Positions 8,917 through 18,082 are shown, counted from the stretch's first letter. The stretch is DNA of 64,000 bases from Balneolaceae bacterium (GCA_034521445.1 JAXHMM010000005.1:186001-250000), one strand, 5' to 3'. A program made the numbers and translations. The notes: generated from the letters alone by a model not told the origin.

Positions 8917-10116
8917 ATGAACAAGCTGGTTCCTATCCTGGCACTGCTGCTCATTACCGCATGTACTACACAGCCGGACGTCCAGGTACCTGAGCAATAC
9001 GAAAACCTGGAAAACCTGAAGGCCTTTTCGGGTGACCCGCAGCCCGAGGGCGAGATCACCCTCACCCGGGAGGTCACCTACCGCGACACCGAGCGGGCGG
9101 TGCTGGGGCAGATGCTGACCGGCCTGGAGGTGGATGGCGAAGGCAGGGTCTACGTTGGCGACCGCCAGGCCTTCAGGGTGCACGTATTCAACCCCGACGG
9201 CTCTTATCTCCAGGGCGTGGGACGGAAAGGCAGGGGACCGGGAGAGTTTACTTCCGTTGCCAATCTCGAGGTGGCAGACGGAAGGCTGGCGGTGCTTAAC
9301 GACCGGATCGGCCGCCTCTCCGAATTCGAGCTGGGCACCTTCGAGCACCTTGGCGACTACGAATTGGCCATAGAAGCCAACGACCACAAGCCCCCCTGGC
9401 TGCAGCGGACGCGCGACAACCGCACGGCCTACCGTCCCCGGGAAGTCTACCGCAGGCCCGACGGCAACTACCTCGTTTTCTTCTATGACCCCGGGGTGGC
9501 GGTGGAGGACAACCTCTACAACCGATCCTACGAGCTCTCCGCCTACAGCACCGGCGAACAGGATTACACCGCCCACGACCTGCTCTCATTCGACTGGTCA
9601 GGCAGGGTGCTGTTTCACAAAAGAGACAACGGTGTTGGCGTCATGCACAACGTCCCCTACATACGAGGTTCGGCCTACACCTACCACGACGGCACGCTGG
9701 TGCAGGGCTGGACCGAGGACCTGCTGCTGAAGTTCTACGACGCCGACGGCACCTACCAACAAGCCTGGTACTACCCTGTGCCCGAAAGTCCGCTCACCCT
9801 GGAGCAGGCCCTGGCCCTCTACCCCTCCGAACGCATCGAGGAGATGATTCGCGGGGACGATCTGCCCGACACCTGGCCCTCCTTCCATTCGGTGCTCCTG
9901 GACGACGAAGGGCGCCTCTGGGTCTCCCGCATCACGGGATCGCCCAACATGCTTGACTGGTGGGTGCTGGACTCCTCCGGTGAGCTGCTGGCGGAGTTCA
10001 GCTGGTCGAGACACGACACCTTCGAGGAGGTGCAGAACGGCAAGCTCTACGTAACCTCCATGGACACCAGCTCCTATGCCATGAGCGCCGTCCGCTACGA
10101 CATAGCCCTCGAGTAA
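8917..10116 (+). CDS. 6-bladed beta-propeller lipoprotein (copy 3)
   Basis: 399-residue lipoprotein (MNKLVPILALLLITAC, Cys16). It shares the blade hallmark GRKGRGPGEF and a final WWVLDSSGELLAEFSW blade with the two upstream genes, but its linker (VPEQYENLENLKAF) is diverged. Charged, aromatic-rich blades in the middle (around residues 150-260) do not align by eye with the other copies, so ligand specificity may differ. It starts 9 bases after the previous stop, consistent with one operon. Confidence 0.84.
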   Translation: MNKLVPILALLLITACTTQPDVQVPEQYENLENLKAFSGDPQPEGEITLTREVTYRDTERAVLGQMLTGLEVDGEGRVYVGDRQAFRVHVFNPDGSYLQGVGRKGRGPGEFTSVANLEVADGRLAVLNDRIGRLSEFELGTFEHLGDYELAIEANDHKPPWLQRTRDNRTAYRPREVYRRPDGNYLVFFYDPGVAVEDNLYNRSYELSAYSTGEQDYTAHDLLSFDWSGRVLFHKRDNGVGVMHNVPYIRGSAYTYHDGTLVQGWTEDLLLKFYDADGTYQQAWYYPVPESPLTLEQALALYPSERIEEMIRGDDLPDTWPSFHSVLLDDEGRLWVSRITGSPNMLDWWVLDSSGELLAEFSWSRHDTFEEVQNGKLYVTSMDTSSYAMSAVRYDIALE

Positions 10117-10132
10117 TTCAAAACCCGCCTCC

Positions 10133-11290
10133 ATGCAAAATACACGCCGTCTCACACTCCTGCTGCTCTCCATCGTCTTCGTATCGTGCGGCACACCCGA
10201 CCGGGACGAGCTGCCTGAAGACGTCCGCAACCTGGAAAACCTGACAGTACTGTCCACGGATGATATTCCACCGCTGGAACTTCAGCCGGAGGCTACCTTT
10301 GGGAGCACCGACACGGTCATCATCGGCCAACTGGGCGATGTGGTAGCCGACGACCGGGGACGCGTCTACCTTACGGACCGTAGCCAGAAGTACATCCACG
10401 TATTTGCTTCCGACGGCAGCTACCTGGCCCGGCTGGGCGGTGAGGGCCGGGGACCGGGAGAATTTATGTTCCCCGGAAATGCTGCAGTAATCTCTGACCG
10501 GCTATTCATGCAGGACGTCATGCTGAGTCGGATGAACGTATACGACCTGAATGCCATGGAGAACGCCCGATCCTTCGTTTTGAATCCCAAGAATACGGGC
10601 CAGTACCCCGAATTGGAGGGATATTCCGCCCGGCAATTCCTGGTAGCCAACGACTCCACTATGGTGGTCCGATTCAGCAGGGGTGGAGCAGTCCCTACTG
10701 CGGAAGAACCCGCCGATGTTTTATTTTACCGGATGGATCCTGATGGACAAATCGAGGGGGAGCAAATTCTTCGTCTTCCGGATATGCAGTATCTGACCAC
10801 CACCATTGACGGGCAATTCCGCGCCTCTTTTTTCTCCTTCAACCCCAATTCCCTCATCGCCCTGTCCGGCGAAAGCACCATCTATACGGCAGACAACAGG
10901 GAGTTTTTGATACGCGTCTACGACCTTAATGGGACCTACCGAAAGGCCATCTATGCACCCTACGAGGCGCCTTTGCTGGATCAAGACGATCTGGTGGAGG
11001 AATATGACAACGAAATGCACAAAAAGATGATCCGGGAATCGGCCCTTCCTGAGCGCTGGCCGGTACTGCGATCCATGAGGGTGGACGAGGAAAACCGTCT
11101 TTGGATCTCACTTCTGAACGCCAATTCCGACTCTTCGGAATGGTGGGTCATCAGCGATTCGGGAGAAATTCTTGGAAGATTCACCCTGCCAGCCGAAGAG
11201 TCGCTGCAGGCCATCCGAGATGGCAACATCTATGTCCGCTCGAGCCGTAAAAACGAAGCTGACATCGTCATTAGATATGGTGTTCTCTAA
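10133..11290 (+). CDS. 6-bladed beta-propeller lipoprotein (copy 4)
   Basis: 385-residue lipoprotein with a signal ending VFVSC (Cys19), linker LPEDVRNLENLTVL, hallmark GGEGRGPGEF and a terminal WWVISDSGEILGRFTL blade. It starts 16 bases after copy 3 and closes the four-gene run. Its stop is 32 bases from the stop of the convergent fifth paralogue. No enzyme signature is visible. As with the others, the propeller is more likely a binding scaffold than a catalyst, but this is inference. Confidence 0.84.
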   Translation: MQNTRRLTLLLLSIVFVSCGTPDRDELPEDVRNLENLTVLSTDDIPPLELQPEATFGSTDTVIIGQLGDVVADDRGRVYLTDRSQKYIHVFASDGSYLARLGGEGRGPGEFMFPGNAAVISDRLFMQDVMLSRMNVYDLNAMENARSFVLNPKNTGQYPELEGYSARQFLVANDSTMVVRFSRGGAVPTAEEPADVLFYRMDPDGQIEGEQILRLPDMQYLTTTIDGQFRASFFSFNPNSLIALSGESTIYTADNREFLIRVYDLNGTYRKAIYAPYEAPLLDQDDLVEEYDNEMHKKMIRESALPERWPVLRSMRVDEENRLWISLLNANSDSSEWWVISDSGEILGRFTLPAEESLQAIRDGNIYVRSSRKNEADIVIRYGVL

Positions 11291-11322
11291 TCACGCTGAG
11301 CAGCGGACTCCCGTACAGCCTG

Positions 11323-12444
11323 CTAAAGATCCACCTCGTAAATCCGGATCACCGAGCCCCGGTCCGAGTCGTTGTCCACTACGTAGAGGCGGTTGCCGAC
11401 CACGGCATGCACCCGCTCGCTTTCGGCCAGTATGAACCGTCCCAGCGGCTCGCCCTGGTGCGTGAGCACCACCATCTCGCGGCCTTCCCCGCTGTTGTCG
11501 GTATGCATCCAGATATACTCTTCCGAGGCCCAGAGGCCCAGGAAGGCGGGCTTCGTTTCCGCCAGGCGGGGCAGCATCTTCTCCTGCACCTCGCGGTCCA
11601 TGTTGCGGAAGGCGTAGGCGCGGTCCGCTTCAGTCAGCGGCCGTTCGACCAGGTTCAGTTCCACCATCTGCTGCATCTCGTGGTCCGGGCTGTAGTATTC
11701 CAGCGTCGCGCTGTCGGCGCGGGCGATGAGGTAGCTACTGTCATCGAATACCTGCAGCACATCCTGGTAATCGTAAGGGACGCCAGCATATACCGTAAAG
11801 CCACCTCCCGCCATCTCGATAATGGGATTCGGAAGAATCATCTCGTGCAGGGAGTCCCGGATGATGGCGTGGGTGCGGTCCACCAGGTCCACGTGTTGGC
11901 GCGAATAGGCGGGACCTTCGGGACCGAGCCGTGTAATATCTAAACTGGTGGTGGTAAGAAAATGACGGTCCGTCGACTGGCTGCCCTGTACGTTCATGGA
12001 ACCGCTGTGCGGGTTTTCATGGTTTGTCGCTTCCAGGAAGGCATAGACGCCGTCGTCGCCCGGTGCGAAGAGGGAATACTGATTGGCCTGCACGAAATTC
12101 AGTACCAGCGTGTCGCCGGGCACACCGACCAGGCGTGTGTTCTGGACGACCTCACCGGGCCCGTTTCCCTCGGTGGCCACGGTGGCAAGGTGGTTGCCTT
12201 CGTGATCGAACTGCTCAATGGTGACCTTGGGACGGTCCCATGCCAGGATGTGGCCGCGTGAATCTATCGCCAGCGCAGAGATCTGTCCGGGAAGGTAGTC
12301 CTCGCTCTCCCCTATCTCTGTCACCAGGCTGTACTCCAGTTCATCCAGCGCCGCATAGTCCAGCTTTCCTCCCTCTTCTCCCGATCCGGCGCAGCCCGCC
12401 AGGAGCAGCACCGCCATTCCAAAAACCCATAATCTTCCAGTCAT
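11323..12444 (-). CDS. 6-bladed beta-propeller lipoprotein (copy 5, convergent)
   Basis: 373-residue lipoprotein (signal ending LLLAGC, Cys18). It is more distant from the other four: the hallmark appears as TEGNGPGEV, and the C-terminal blade as MVVLTHQGEPLGRFIL. It faces the four-gene run. Its own promoter region (12445-12658) is shared with the divergent small lipoprotein gene. The opposite orientation and divergence suggest an older duplicate or an inverted member of the cluster. Confidence 0.82.
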   Translation of the reverse strand: MTGRLWVFGMAVLLLAGCAGSGEEGGKLDYAALDELEYSLVTEIGESEDYLPGQISALAIDSRGHILAWDRPKVTIEQFDHEGNHLATVATEGNGPGEVVQNTRLVGVPGDTLVLNFVQANQYSLFAPGDDGVYAFLEATNHENPHSGSMNVQGSQSTDRHFLTTTSLDITRLGPEGPAYSRQHVDLVDRTHAIIRDSLHEMILPNPIIEMAGGGFTVYAGVPYDYQDVLQVFDDSSYLIARADSATLEYYSPDHEMQQMVELNLVERPLTEADRAYAFRNMDREVQEKMLPRLAETKPAFLGLWASEEYIWMHTDNSGEGREMVVLTHQGEPLGRFILAESERVHAVVGNRLYVVDNDSDRGSVIRIYEVDL

Positions 12445-12617
12445 CCCTGTTCCATCTAAAAGTTGTTGTTGTCCAGGTGCGGCCCAATGTGCGCCTTTCC
12501 CGGCTGTCTAGCAACCTAAACGTGATAGGGACAGCTATAGTACCTGTTGGTTAATATGGAATAGCCTCCCCCATATAATTATTGACTGTCAGCACGCTGG
12601 CCCTGATATTCCGGCAG

Positions 12618-12637
12618 GCGGGCCGCTTCCGGCCCGC
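12618..12637 (+). other. Perfect GC-rich hairpin in the leader of the 188-residue lipoprotein
   Basis: GCGGGCCG, a four-base loop and CGGCCCGC form a perfect 8-bp inverted repeat ending about 20 bases before the ATG at 12659. No T-run follows, so it is not a typical terminator. It could affect translation or be a binding site. Its function is not shown by the sequence. Confidence 0.45.
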
Positions 12638-12658
12638 TCCTGGCAAGCTATATCGACC

Positions 12659-13225
12659 ATGCTCCACCGGACGTTCCACATCACAGGCCTGTTCATCTTC
12701 CTTGCGGTGCTGCTCGCCCTGCCGGGCTGCGAGGACCCGGACAAATCGCGGGGTTCCTTTTCCATGTATATTACCGGTGACATCAACCATAAGATCAACG
12801 GCAATGCCGTATTCGGCGGCGCCACCGATCCCGAATCCCGCGAGCAGGGATTTGCACTCATCCTGACCACCGGCAAGACCAATCCCGGCAAACGCCTTGA
12901 CGGGGAGGCCCTATACCTGGCCATACTACAGCCCGGGGGGCCGCAGCCCGGATCCTATGATATCGTGAATCCTGACGCATCTGCCAACCGGCTGGATTCG
13001 GCTTTCTGGGGCTACGCCCGCTTCGACGCCGAGCCTTTCATAACCTTTGTGACCCAGACGGGTGCGGTCACCATCGAGACCAGCGAGGAAGACCAGCTCA
13101 GCGGCACCTTTCAGCTGCGGGCGGTGGGATACGACTTCTCGGTTCAGCCCGCAGAACGTAACGAGGTCATCCTGTCAGGGGAGTTCAGCTCGAAAGGCGG
13201 CTACGCCTATATCCCCGATCTCTGA
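12659..13225 (+). CDS. Small predicted lipoprotein, family not recognised
   Basis: 188 residues with a lipoprotein signal ending LALPGC (Cys24), then a soluble domain rich in beta-strand-like sequence (SFSMYITGDINHKINGNAVFGG, split here: SFSMYITGD near residue 33, NAVFGG near 48). The pattern of glycine, alternating hydrophobics and a closing AVGYDFSV/NEVILSGEF resembles small envelope beta-sandwich proteins that carry a 'gets polymer or surface' role, but I recognise no family. It follows a perfect hairpin in the leader and is convergent with the acyltransferase gene. Confidence 0.68.
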   Translation: MLHRTFHITGLFIFLAVLLALPGCEDPDKSRGSFSMYITGDINHKINGNAVFGGATDPESREQGFALILTTGKTNPGKRLDGEALYLAILQPGGPQPGSYDIVNPDASANRLDSAFWGYARFDAEPFITFVTQTGAVTIETSEEDQLSGTFQLRAVGYDFSVQPAERNEVILSGEFSSKGGYAYIPDL

Positions 13226-13252
13226 CACCTCCCGGAGAGCTGAATACCTCCC

Positions 13253-14392
13253 CTAGAGCTCCATGGCGTACATGCGGTAGGTCTTTTCGATATGCGCACC
13301 GAGGCGTTCGGCCACCCGCATCATGTTGGTATTGGTCTCCAGCACCCAGCTGAGTTCAGATGAATAGAATCCTCTCTTCTGGCCGTTCTCAATGGCCTCC
13401 TTGTGCAGCAGTGCATCGATGCCCTTGCCCTGGTATTCCGGCACAACGCCCATCAGGGCCGTGCGGATGCGATTGACCTTGCGCTTGTTCCAGAGCAGCT
13501 TGAAGATGCCCGTGGGAAAGAGTGTGCCGTCCATCTTCTTGAAGACCTGGTTCAGGTCGGGAAGGGCGATGGAAAAGGCCACCGGCTCACCGTCCACCTC
13601 TGCGATATGCGCGAAATCGGTGTCCAGAATCATTTTCAAGTCCTTGGCGGTGTGGGCAAGCTCCTCCTCGGTGAGGGGGATGAAGCCCCAGTTCTCCGAC
13701 CAGGAACTGTTGAAGATACGGCGGACGATCTGCACCTCCTTGTCCAGCTTACGCAGGTTCATTTTTCTGATCTGCAGTCCCGGCAGGCGCTTGCGGATGA
13801 TGGTCTCGGCCCGCTCGATGCGATCCAAGGATACGGTGTCCTGCGTCACCCGGTAGGCGTACATGTCCATCTCCTTCTGCAGGCCCGCCCCCTTGATAAG
13901 GCTGTCGTAGTAGGGTTTGTGGTAAGGCATCAGGATGCTGGGGTCGTGCCCGAAGCCGTCCACCAGGATGCCGATCTCGTCCATCATGCTGGGATTGGCC
14001 GGTCCCATAAGCCCGGTCATGCCGCGTTCGCCCAGCCAGTCTCCGGCCACCTTGAAAAGCAGGTTGGCCAGCGCCTGATCGTCAATACACTCGAAAAAGC
14101 CGAAAAAACCGGTTTGGGCGTCGTGGTGGTCGTTATAGCGGTGGTCGACGATGGCGGCAATGCGTCCGCAGATCTTCCCGTTCTGCTCGGCCAGGAAGAG
14201 GGCGATATCCGCGTTGTTATAGAAGGGATTGGAATCGGGATCGATGAGCTTTTTCTGCTCCGTCTTGAGGGGCGGAATCCAGTGCTCGTCCCCCTTGTAG
14301 TGGCGGTAGGGGAAATCGATAAAGACCTTACGCTCCTGTTTGGTGGTGACCAAGGTAACGCCGTTGGTATTGGGATGAGAATCGCCTTCCAA
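13253..14392 (-). CDS. GNAT-like acyltransferase (YghO-type), candidate sphingoid-base N-acyltransferase
   Basis: 379-residue protein of the acyl-CoA N-acyltransferase superfamily resembling the YghO-type group. Residues 20-110 read VFIDFPYRHYKGDEHWIPPL and GFFGFFECID. The middle has GPANPSMMDEIGILVDGF. The GNAT acyl-CoA loop appears near residue 315 as VVPEYQGKGIDALL. It lies directly after spt in the same frame: the spt TAG is followed by two codons and then TTG at 14392, and no in-frame ATG occurs for over 100 codons. Known bacterial ceramide synthases are acyl-CoA N-acyltransferase-fold proteins encoded near spt, so N-acylation of the SPT product is the suggested role. This is inference. 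A general acetyltransferase remains possible. Confidence 0.72.
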   Translation of the reverse strand: MEGDSHPNTNGVTLVTTKQERKVFIDFPYRHYKGDEHWIPPLKTEQKKLIDPDSNPFYNNADIALFLAEQNGKICGRIAAIVDHRYNDHHDAQTGFFGFFECIDDQALANLLFKVAGDWLGERGMTGLMGPANPSMMDEIGILVDGFGHDPSILMPYHKPYYDSLIKGAGLQKEMDMYAYRVTQDTVSLDRIERAETIIRKRLPGLQIRKMNLRKLDKEVQIVRRIFNSSWSENWGFIPLTEEELAHTAKDLKMILDTDFAHIAEVDGEPVAFSIALPDLNQVFKKMDGTLFPTGIFKLLWNKRKVNRIRTALMGVVPEYQGKGIDALLHKEAIENGQKRGFYSSELSWVLETNTNMMRVAERLGAHIEKTYRMYAMEL

Positions 14393-14398
14393 CCTTCG

Positions 14399-15643
14399 CT
14401 ACCCTTGTTCGATAAGTGAGTGGCCGTTGCGGTCAATAATGCCACGCTTGATGCCCACCTTGCGGAAGGCCTCCAGGATGCGGTCGAGGTGCTCGTCGGT
14501 ATGCGTGGCCATGTAACTGGTACGCACCAGAGATTGTCCCTTGGGCACCGCGGGCGGGATTACGGCGTTCACATAGACGCCGGCCTCAAAGAGGTCCTTC
14601 CAGAAGCGGAAACACTCTTCCATCTCGCCGATGACCACGGGGATGATGGGGGTCTGGCTGCTCCAGATGTTGAAGCCCATGTCGCGGAGCTCCTTGCGCA
14701 TGTAGTTGGAGATCTCCTGGAGGCGGTCCAGGCGCCAGGTTTCCTCCTGCAGGATTTCGAGGGCCTTCAGGACGGTGGCCACATTGGCCGGCGGCATGGA
14801 GGCGCTGAAAATGTGCGCGGGGGAGTGGTGGCGAATGTACTCGATGACGGCCTGGTCGCCCACCAGGAATCCGCCGAGGGAGGCGAAGGACTTGGAGAAG
14901 GTGCCGCTTATCAGGTCCACCTCGTCGGTCAGGCCGTAGACGGAGGCCGAACCGCGTCCCCCGTCGCCGATCACGCCGATGGCGTGGGCGTCGTCCAGGT
15001 AGAGGCGGGCGCCGAACTTGTTCTTGAGGCGCACCATGTCCTCCACTTCGGCAATGGTGCCTGACATGGAAAAGACCCCATCGCTGACGATGATCTTGCC
15101 GGCGTCTTCGTCGGCGCGCTCCAGCAGCATCTCGAGCTGCTCCATGTCGTTGTGCTGGTAACGCATGGTCTTGGCGTTGGAGACCAGTGTGCCGGTGACA
15201 ATGCAGGCGTGATTGTCCTTGTCCGAAAAAATAATATCCTGACGGCCTGCGATGGTCTGGATAGCGCCTTCGTTGGTCTGGTAGCCCGTGCTGAACAGCA
15301 CGCAGGCGTCCTTGCCCATGAAGTTGGCCAGTTTCTCCTCCAGCTCCAGGTGCAGGTCCAGGGTGCCGTTGAGGTAACGGGAGCCGGTGCAACCGGTTCC
15401 ATAGGTGGTGATGACATCGCGGGCGGCCTCGATAACCCGGGAGTCGTTGGTGAGTCCCAGGTAGTTGTTCGAGCCGGCCATGATCACCTCGCGGCCCTCG
15501 ATTTTAACCGTCGTCCCGTCGGTCGCCTGAAGGGGTTTGAAATAGGGATAGAGACCCTCCGCCTTGATCTCCTCGGCCTTCGTAAAATCGTAGGCCTTGG
15601 AGAATATATCGTTTTTTTTCAGCTCGGGTCTGGAATCGCCCAT
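14399..15643 (-). CDS. spt: Serine palmitoyltransferase (alpha-oxoamine synthase family)
   Basis: PLP enzyme condensing serine with a fatty acyl-CoA to give 3-ketosphinganine, the first step of sphingolipid synthesis. 414 residues. The N-terminus (AEGLYPYFKPL, VIMAGSNNYLGLT) is the form seen in Bacteroidota SPTs rather than in KBL or BioF. YGTGCTGSRYLNGTLDLH, the PLP-phosphate and cofactor region DDAHAIGVIGDGGRG, and the Schiff-base lysine in SGTFSKSFASLGGF are all present. It has its own promoter (15682-15713). The stop TAG is followed in frame by the acyltransferase gene. The two upstream glycosyltransferases and the divergent epimerase suggest a glycosphingolipid locus. Confidence 0.86.
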   Translation of the reverse strand: MGDSRPELKKNDIFSKAYDFTKAEEIKAEGLYPYFKPLQATDGTTVKIEGREVIMAGSNNYLGLTNDSRVIEAARDVITTYGTGCTGSRYLNGTLDLHLELEEKLANFMGKDACVLFSTGYQTNEGAIQTIAGRQDIIFSDKDNHACIVTGTLVSNAKTMRYQHNDMEQLEMLLERADEDAGKIIVSDGVFSMSGTIAEVEDMVRLKNKFGARLYLDDAHAIGVIGDGGRGSASVYGLTDEVDLISGTFSKSFASLGGFLVGDQAVIEYIRHHSPAHIFSASMPPANVATVLKALEILQEETWRLDRLQEISNYMRKELRDMGFNIWSSQTPIIPVVIGEMEECFRFWKDLFEAGVYVNAVIPPAVPKGQSLVRTSYMATHTDEHLDRILEAFRKVGIKRGIIDRNGHSLIEQG

Positions 15644-15681
15644 TCGTCCTGCTGTCGACTTTTAATGAGAGCTTATCGTTG

Positions 15682-15713
15682 CAAATATACTTCCATATTA
15701 AGCATCAATCAAA
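15682..15713 (-). promoter_or_regulatory. Predicted promoter of spt
   Basis: Minus-strand TTTG (15713-15710), 20 bases, then TATATTTG (15689-15682). This is a full match to the Bacteroidota -33/-7 pattern, 39 bases upstream of the spt ATG. The -33 element lies inside the last codons of the upstream glycosyltransferase gene, so spt can be transcribed separately from it. Confidence 0.6.
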
Positions 15714-16853
15714 TGATGCATTCCTGCGATTTTCAATCACTTTTTTCAGAAAATCGAGGTACTCTCCGGCCACCTTTTCCCAGCTGAACTTCTCCAGCAC
15801 CCAGGCCCTGGCCCGCTCCCCGAAATCAGTCAGGTCGGCCGCCAGAAGTTCGTTGATTTTCCCTGCGAAGGCCCCGGCCTGCCGGGTGGGGATTTTCCAG
15901 CCGTTCTGCCCGTCCGTGATGACATCCCTGATGCCCTCCAGGTCGGCCGCCACCACGGGAGTGCGCGCCATGTTCGCCTCCAGCATCACAATGCCGAAGC
16001 CTTCCATATCGCCCTCCACCGGGATGTTGGGCATCACAAAGAGATCGGCCGCCGAATAGGCCATCTTCAGCACCTCATCGGATCTGCGCCCCAGCAGGAA
16101 AATGCGGTCGGAGGCGGGCGAATCCTCCACCGCCCGACGCACGTTCTCTTCTTCTGGCCCGTCGCCTACCGTAAGATAAACCGCCCGATCGTCCACCGAC
16201 GGCAACACCTGCCTGATAAACCACTCGTGTCCCTTACGGCGTACCATGCGTCCCACGGAAAGCAGCAGGGGCCGCCCCTCCAGGGAGAGGCCGGTGAGCT
16301 GCTCCATCCGGCGACGGGACTCTCCGCGGCCCGGAAAACGGTCCAGTTTCTGCAGGTCCACCCCATTGGCCAGGGCTGCGCCCTTGCCGGGGTCCATGCC
16401 GCGGGCTATACAGGCCTGCCGAGTAGCCCGGGAGACCGATATCACGCCATCCAGGTTTCGGAAGACGCGGGGGACGAACTTCTGGTAGAAAAAATTGGGC
16501 ATGGTGACGTCCTGCCCATGGTTGATGGTGACCATGGGGATCTCCACGCGTCTCCGCAGCAGCACCGCAAGGCTGGCGGTCACCATGGAGGAGAAAAGAA
16601 TCACATCGGCCCCGCGCTCGCGGGCCAGGCGCGGCAGGCGGACCGCCTCCTCCAGCAGGAAGCCGACGGTCCGGAAACCAATGCCCTCCCACGACGATTT
16701 CATGATCTCGGCATGCACGGTCACGTCGCCGCTGCGCCTGAGCTGGCGCACCAGCTGCATGCTCACGCGCTGCATGCCGCCGATGTTCTCCAGGGGCGCA
16801 TTCTCAGGAGGGTGGAGGTGGGAGACGTAGAGTATGTTAAGGCGTGAGCTCAA
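15705..16853 (-). CDS. GT4-family glycosyltransferase (1)
   Basis: 382-residue GT-B glycosyltransferase. The N-terminal domain has LNILYVSHLHPPENAPLEN and GGMQRVSMQL. The C-terminal donor domain has LLSVGRMVRRKGHEWFI and the GT4 signature EGFGIVMLEANMARTPVV, then DGQNGW. It probably transfers a sugar from a nucleotide-sugar donor to a lipid or glycan; neither donor nor acceptor can be read from the sequence. The start is a TTG at 16853 that overlaps the stop of the upstream glycosyltransferase (TTGA), implying translational coupling. Its position before spt suggests a ceramide or other lipid acceptor, by inference. Confidence 0.85.
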   Translation of the reverse strand: MSSRLNILYVSHLHPPENAPLENIGGMQRVSMQLVRQLRRSGDVTVHAEIMKSSWEGIGFRTVGFLLEEAVRLPRLARERGADVILFSSMVTASLAVLLRRRVEIPMVTINHGQDVTMPNFFYQKFVPRVFRNLDGVISVSRATRQACIARGMDPGKGAALANGVDLQKLDRFPGRGESRRRMEQLTGLSLEGRPLLLSVGRMVRRKGHEWFIRQVLPSVDDRAVYLTVGDGPEEENVRRAVEDSPASDRIFLLGRRSDEVLKMAYSAADLFVMPNIPVEGDMEGFGIVMLEANMARTPVVAADLEGIRDVITDGQNGWKIPTRQAGAFAGKINELLAADLTDFGERARAWVLEKFSWEKVAGEYLDFLKKVIENRRNASFD

Positions 16854-18004
16854 AACTTAAGCTGGGGACGCGGTTCCTGCAAAGCTTCGCGGTAGTTTTC
16901 CAGCAAGCGGGCGTTGACGCGCTCCCATGCATAGGGAAGCGCCTTCTGGCGCGCGGTCCTTCCCATGCGTTCGCGCAGCTCGTCATCCTTCACCAGGCGG
17001 GAGACATGCTCGGAAAAGGTTCTGGTATCACGGGGCGGGGCCAGGAAGCCGTTCACGCCGGCCTCCACGAGGGACTTGCTGCCGGTGGCGTCGGCCACGA
17101 CGCAGGGGAGCCCGCACGACATGGCCTCCAGCGTGACATTGCCGAAGGTCTCGGTGTCCGACGGGAAAAGAAATATGTCGCTGCTGGCGTAGGCCCGGGA
17201 AAGATCTTCACCGGTAAGATACCCTGGAAACCGCGCTTCGGGCAACATATCCTCCAGCTCCTTGCGGGCCGGCCCGTCGCCCACCACCATGGCGGTGACG
17301 TCGCCGTTCTCACTGATGACCCTCTCGACGACGTCCACAAAGGTCTGCAGGTCCTTTTCCCAGACCAGGCGGGAGACGAAGGTGACTACCTTCTGGTCGT
17401 CCCCGATGTCAAGGGAGCGCCGCCACGCCATGTCACGCTTCTCCGGGCTGAAGTATTCGGTATTTACGCCCCGGGCCCAGATGCGGATACCCTCTTCGAT
17501 ATCCTGCACATTCAGCTCCTCGGCCATGCTGGGGGAGGGCACGTAAATGTGTTTGCACTGACTGTAGAACCAGTTCAGGTACTTCCAGCCCAGCATCTCC
17601 AGCATCTCCATATTGTAGTACTTCAGGTAGCTGGTAAAGTGGGTATGGTAGGAAGCCACGATCTGGATGTCGTTGGACTGCGCCCAGCGCATGGCACGGA
17701 AACCAAGAAGATCGGGCGTTGCCAGGTGCACCAGGGTGGGACCAAATTTGCGCAGCCTCTTCTGGGCGCGTTCGGGGAAGCCCACCGTTACACGGTATTC
17801 CGGGCGGCCGGGCATGGGCAGCGAGGGCACCGGAACGAATTCGCCCTCGTGGTCGATGGCGGGCTCGTCGACCGTGGGACCGAATACGAGGACCGGCACG
17901 CCTTCCTCCTCCAGGAACCTGACCAGCCGGTTCAGGGTGAGTGACACCCCGTCCCGTATATGGTTGTAGTTCCCGGTGAATAAGGCTACGCGCAAATCAC
18001 TCAT
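16850..18004 (-). CDS. GT4-family glycosyltransferase (2)
   Basis: 384-residue GT-B enzyme. The ATG at 18004 gives MSDLRVALFTGNYNHIRDGV, the expected first strand and glycine loop; the 27 extra codons upstream do not look coding. The N-domain has VASYHTHFTSYLKYY (lipid-sugar GT4 enzymes of the SQD2/PimB/MgtA kind have a similar YHTHF). The donor domain has VTFVSRLVWEKDLQTFV and ETFGNVTLEAMSCGLPCVV. By resemblance it may glycosylate a membrane lipid. The following glycosyltransferase gene overlaps it by four bases. Confidence 0.86.
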   Translation of the reverse strand: MSDLRVALFTGNYNHIRDGVSLTLNRLVRFLEEEGVPVLVFGPTVDEPAIDHEGEFVPVPSLPMPGRPEYRVTVGFPERAQKRLRKFGPTLVHLATPDLLGFRAMRWAQSNDIQIVASYHTHFTSYLKYYNMEMLEMLGWKYLNWFYSQCKHIYVPSPSMAEELNVQDIEEGIRIWARGVNTEYFSPEKRDMAWRRSLDIGDDQKVVTFVSRLVWEKDLQTFVDVVERVISENGDVTAMVVGDGPARKELEDMLPEARFPGYLTGEDLSRAYASSDIFLFPSDTETFGNVTLEAMSCGLPCVVADATGSKSLVEAGVNGFLAPPRDTRTFSEHVSRLVKDDELRERMGRTARQKALPYAWERVNARLLENYREALQEPRPQLKF

Positions 18005-18082
18005 AAATTTTCCAATGCAACGGTCAGATTTGTATCTTCCGAAGAATCGCGGCCCGGACCCGATTCCGGATTTCAAAGACCC

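Noticed and set aside
8143-9576. 477-codon minus-strand open frame
   Set aside because: It is antisense to two propeller genes and shows no family features.
12618-12637. Terminator before the small lipoprotein gene
   Set aside because: The hairpin has no T-run, and it lies only about 20 bases before the ATG.
13403-14419. 338-codon plus-strand open frame over the acyltransferase
   Set aside because: Antisense shadow with His/Val-rich composition; the minus-strand GNAT-like protein explains the region.
14399-15643. 8-amino-7-oxononanoate synthase or 2-amino-3-ketobutyrate CoA ligase instead of SPT
   Set aside because: The AEGLYPYFKP start and FSKSFASLGGF lysine motif fit Bacteroidota SPT, and no bio or tdh gene is near.
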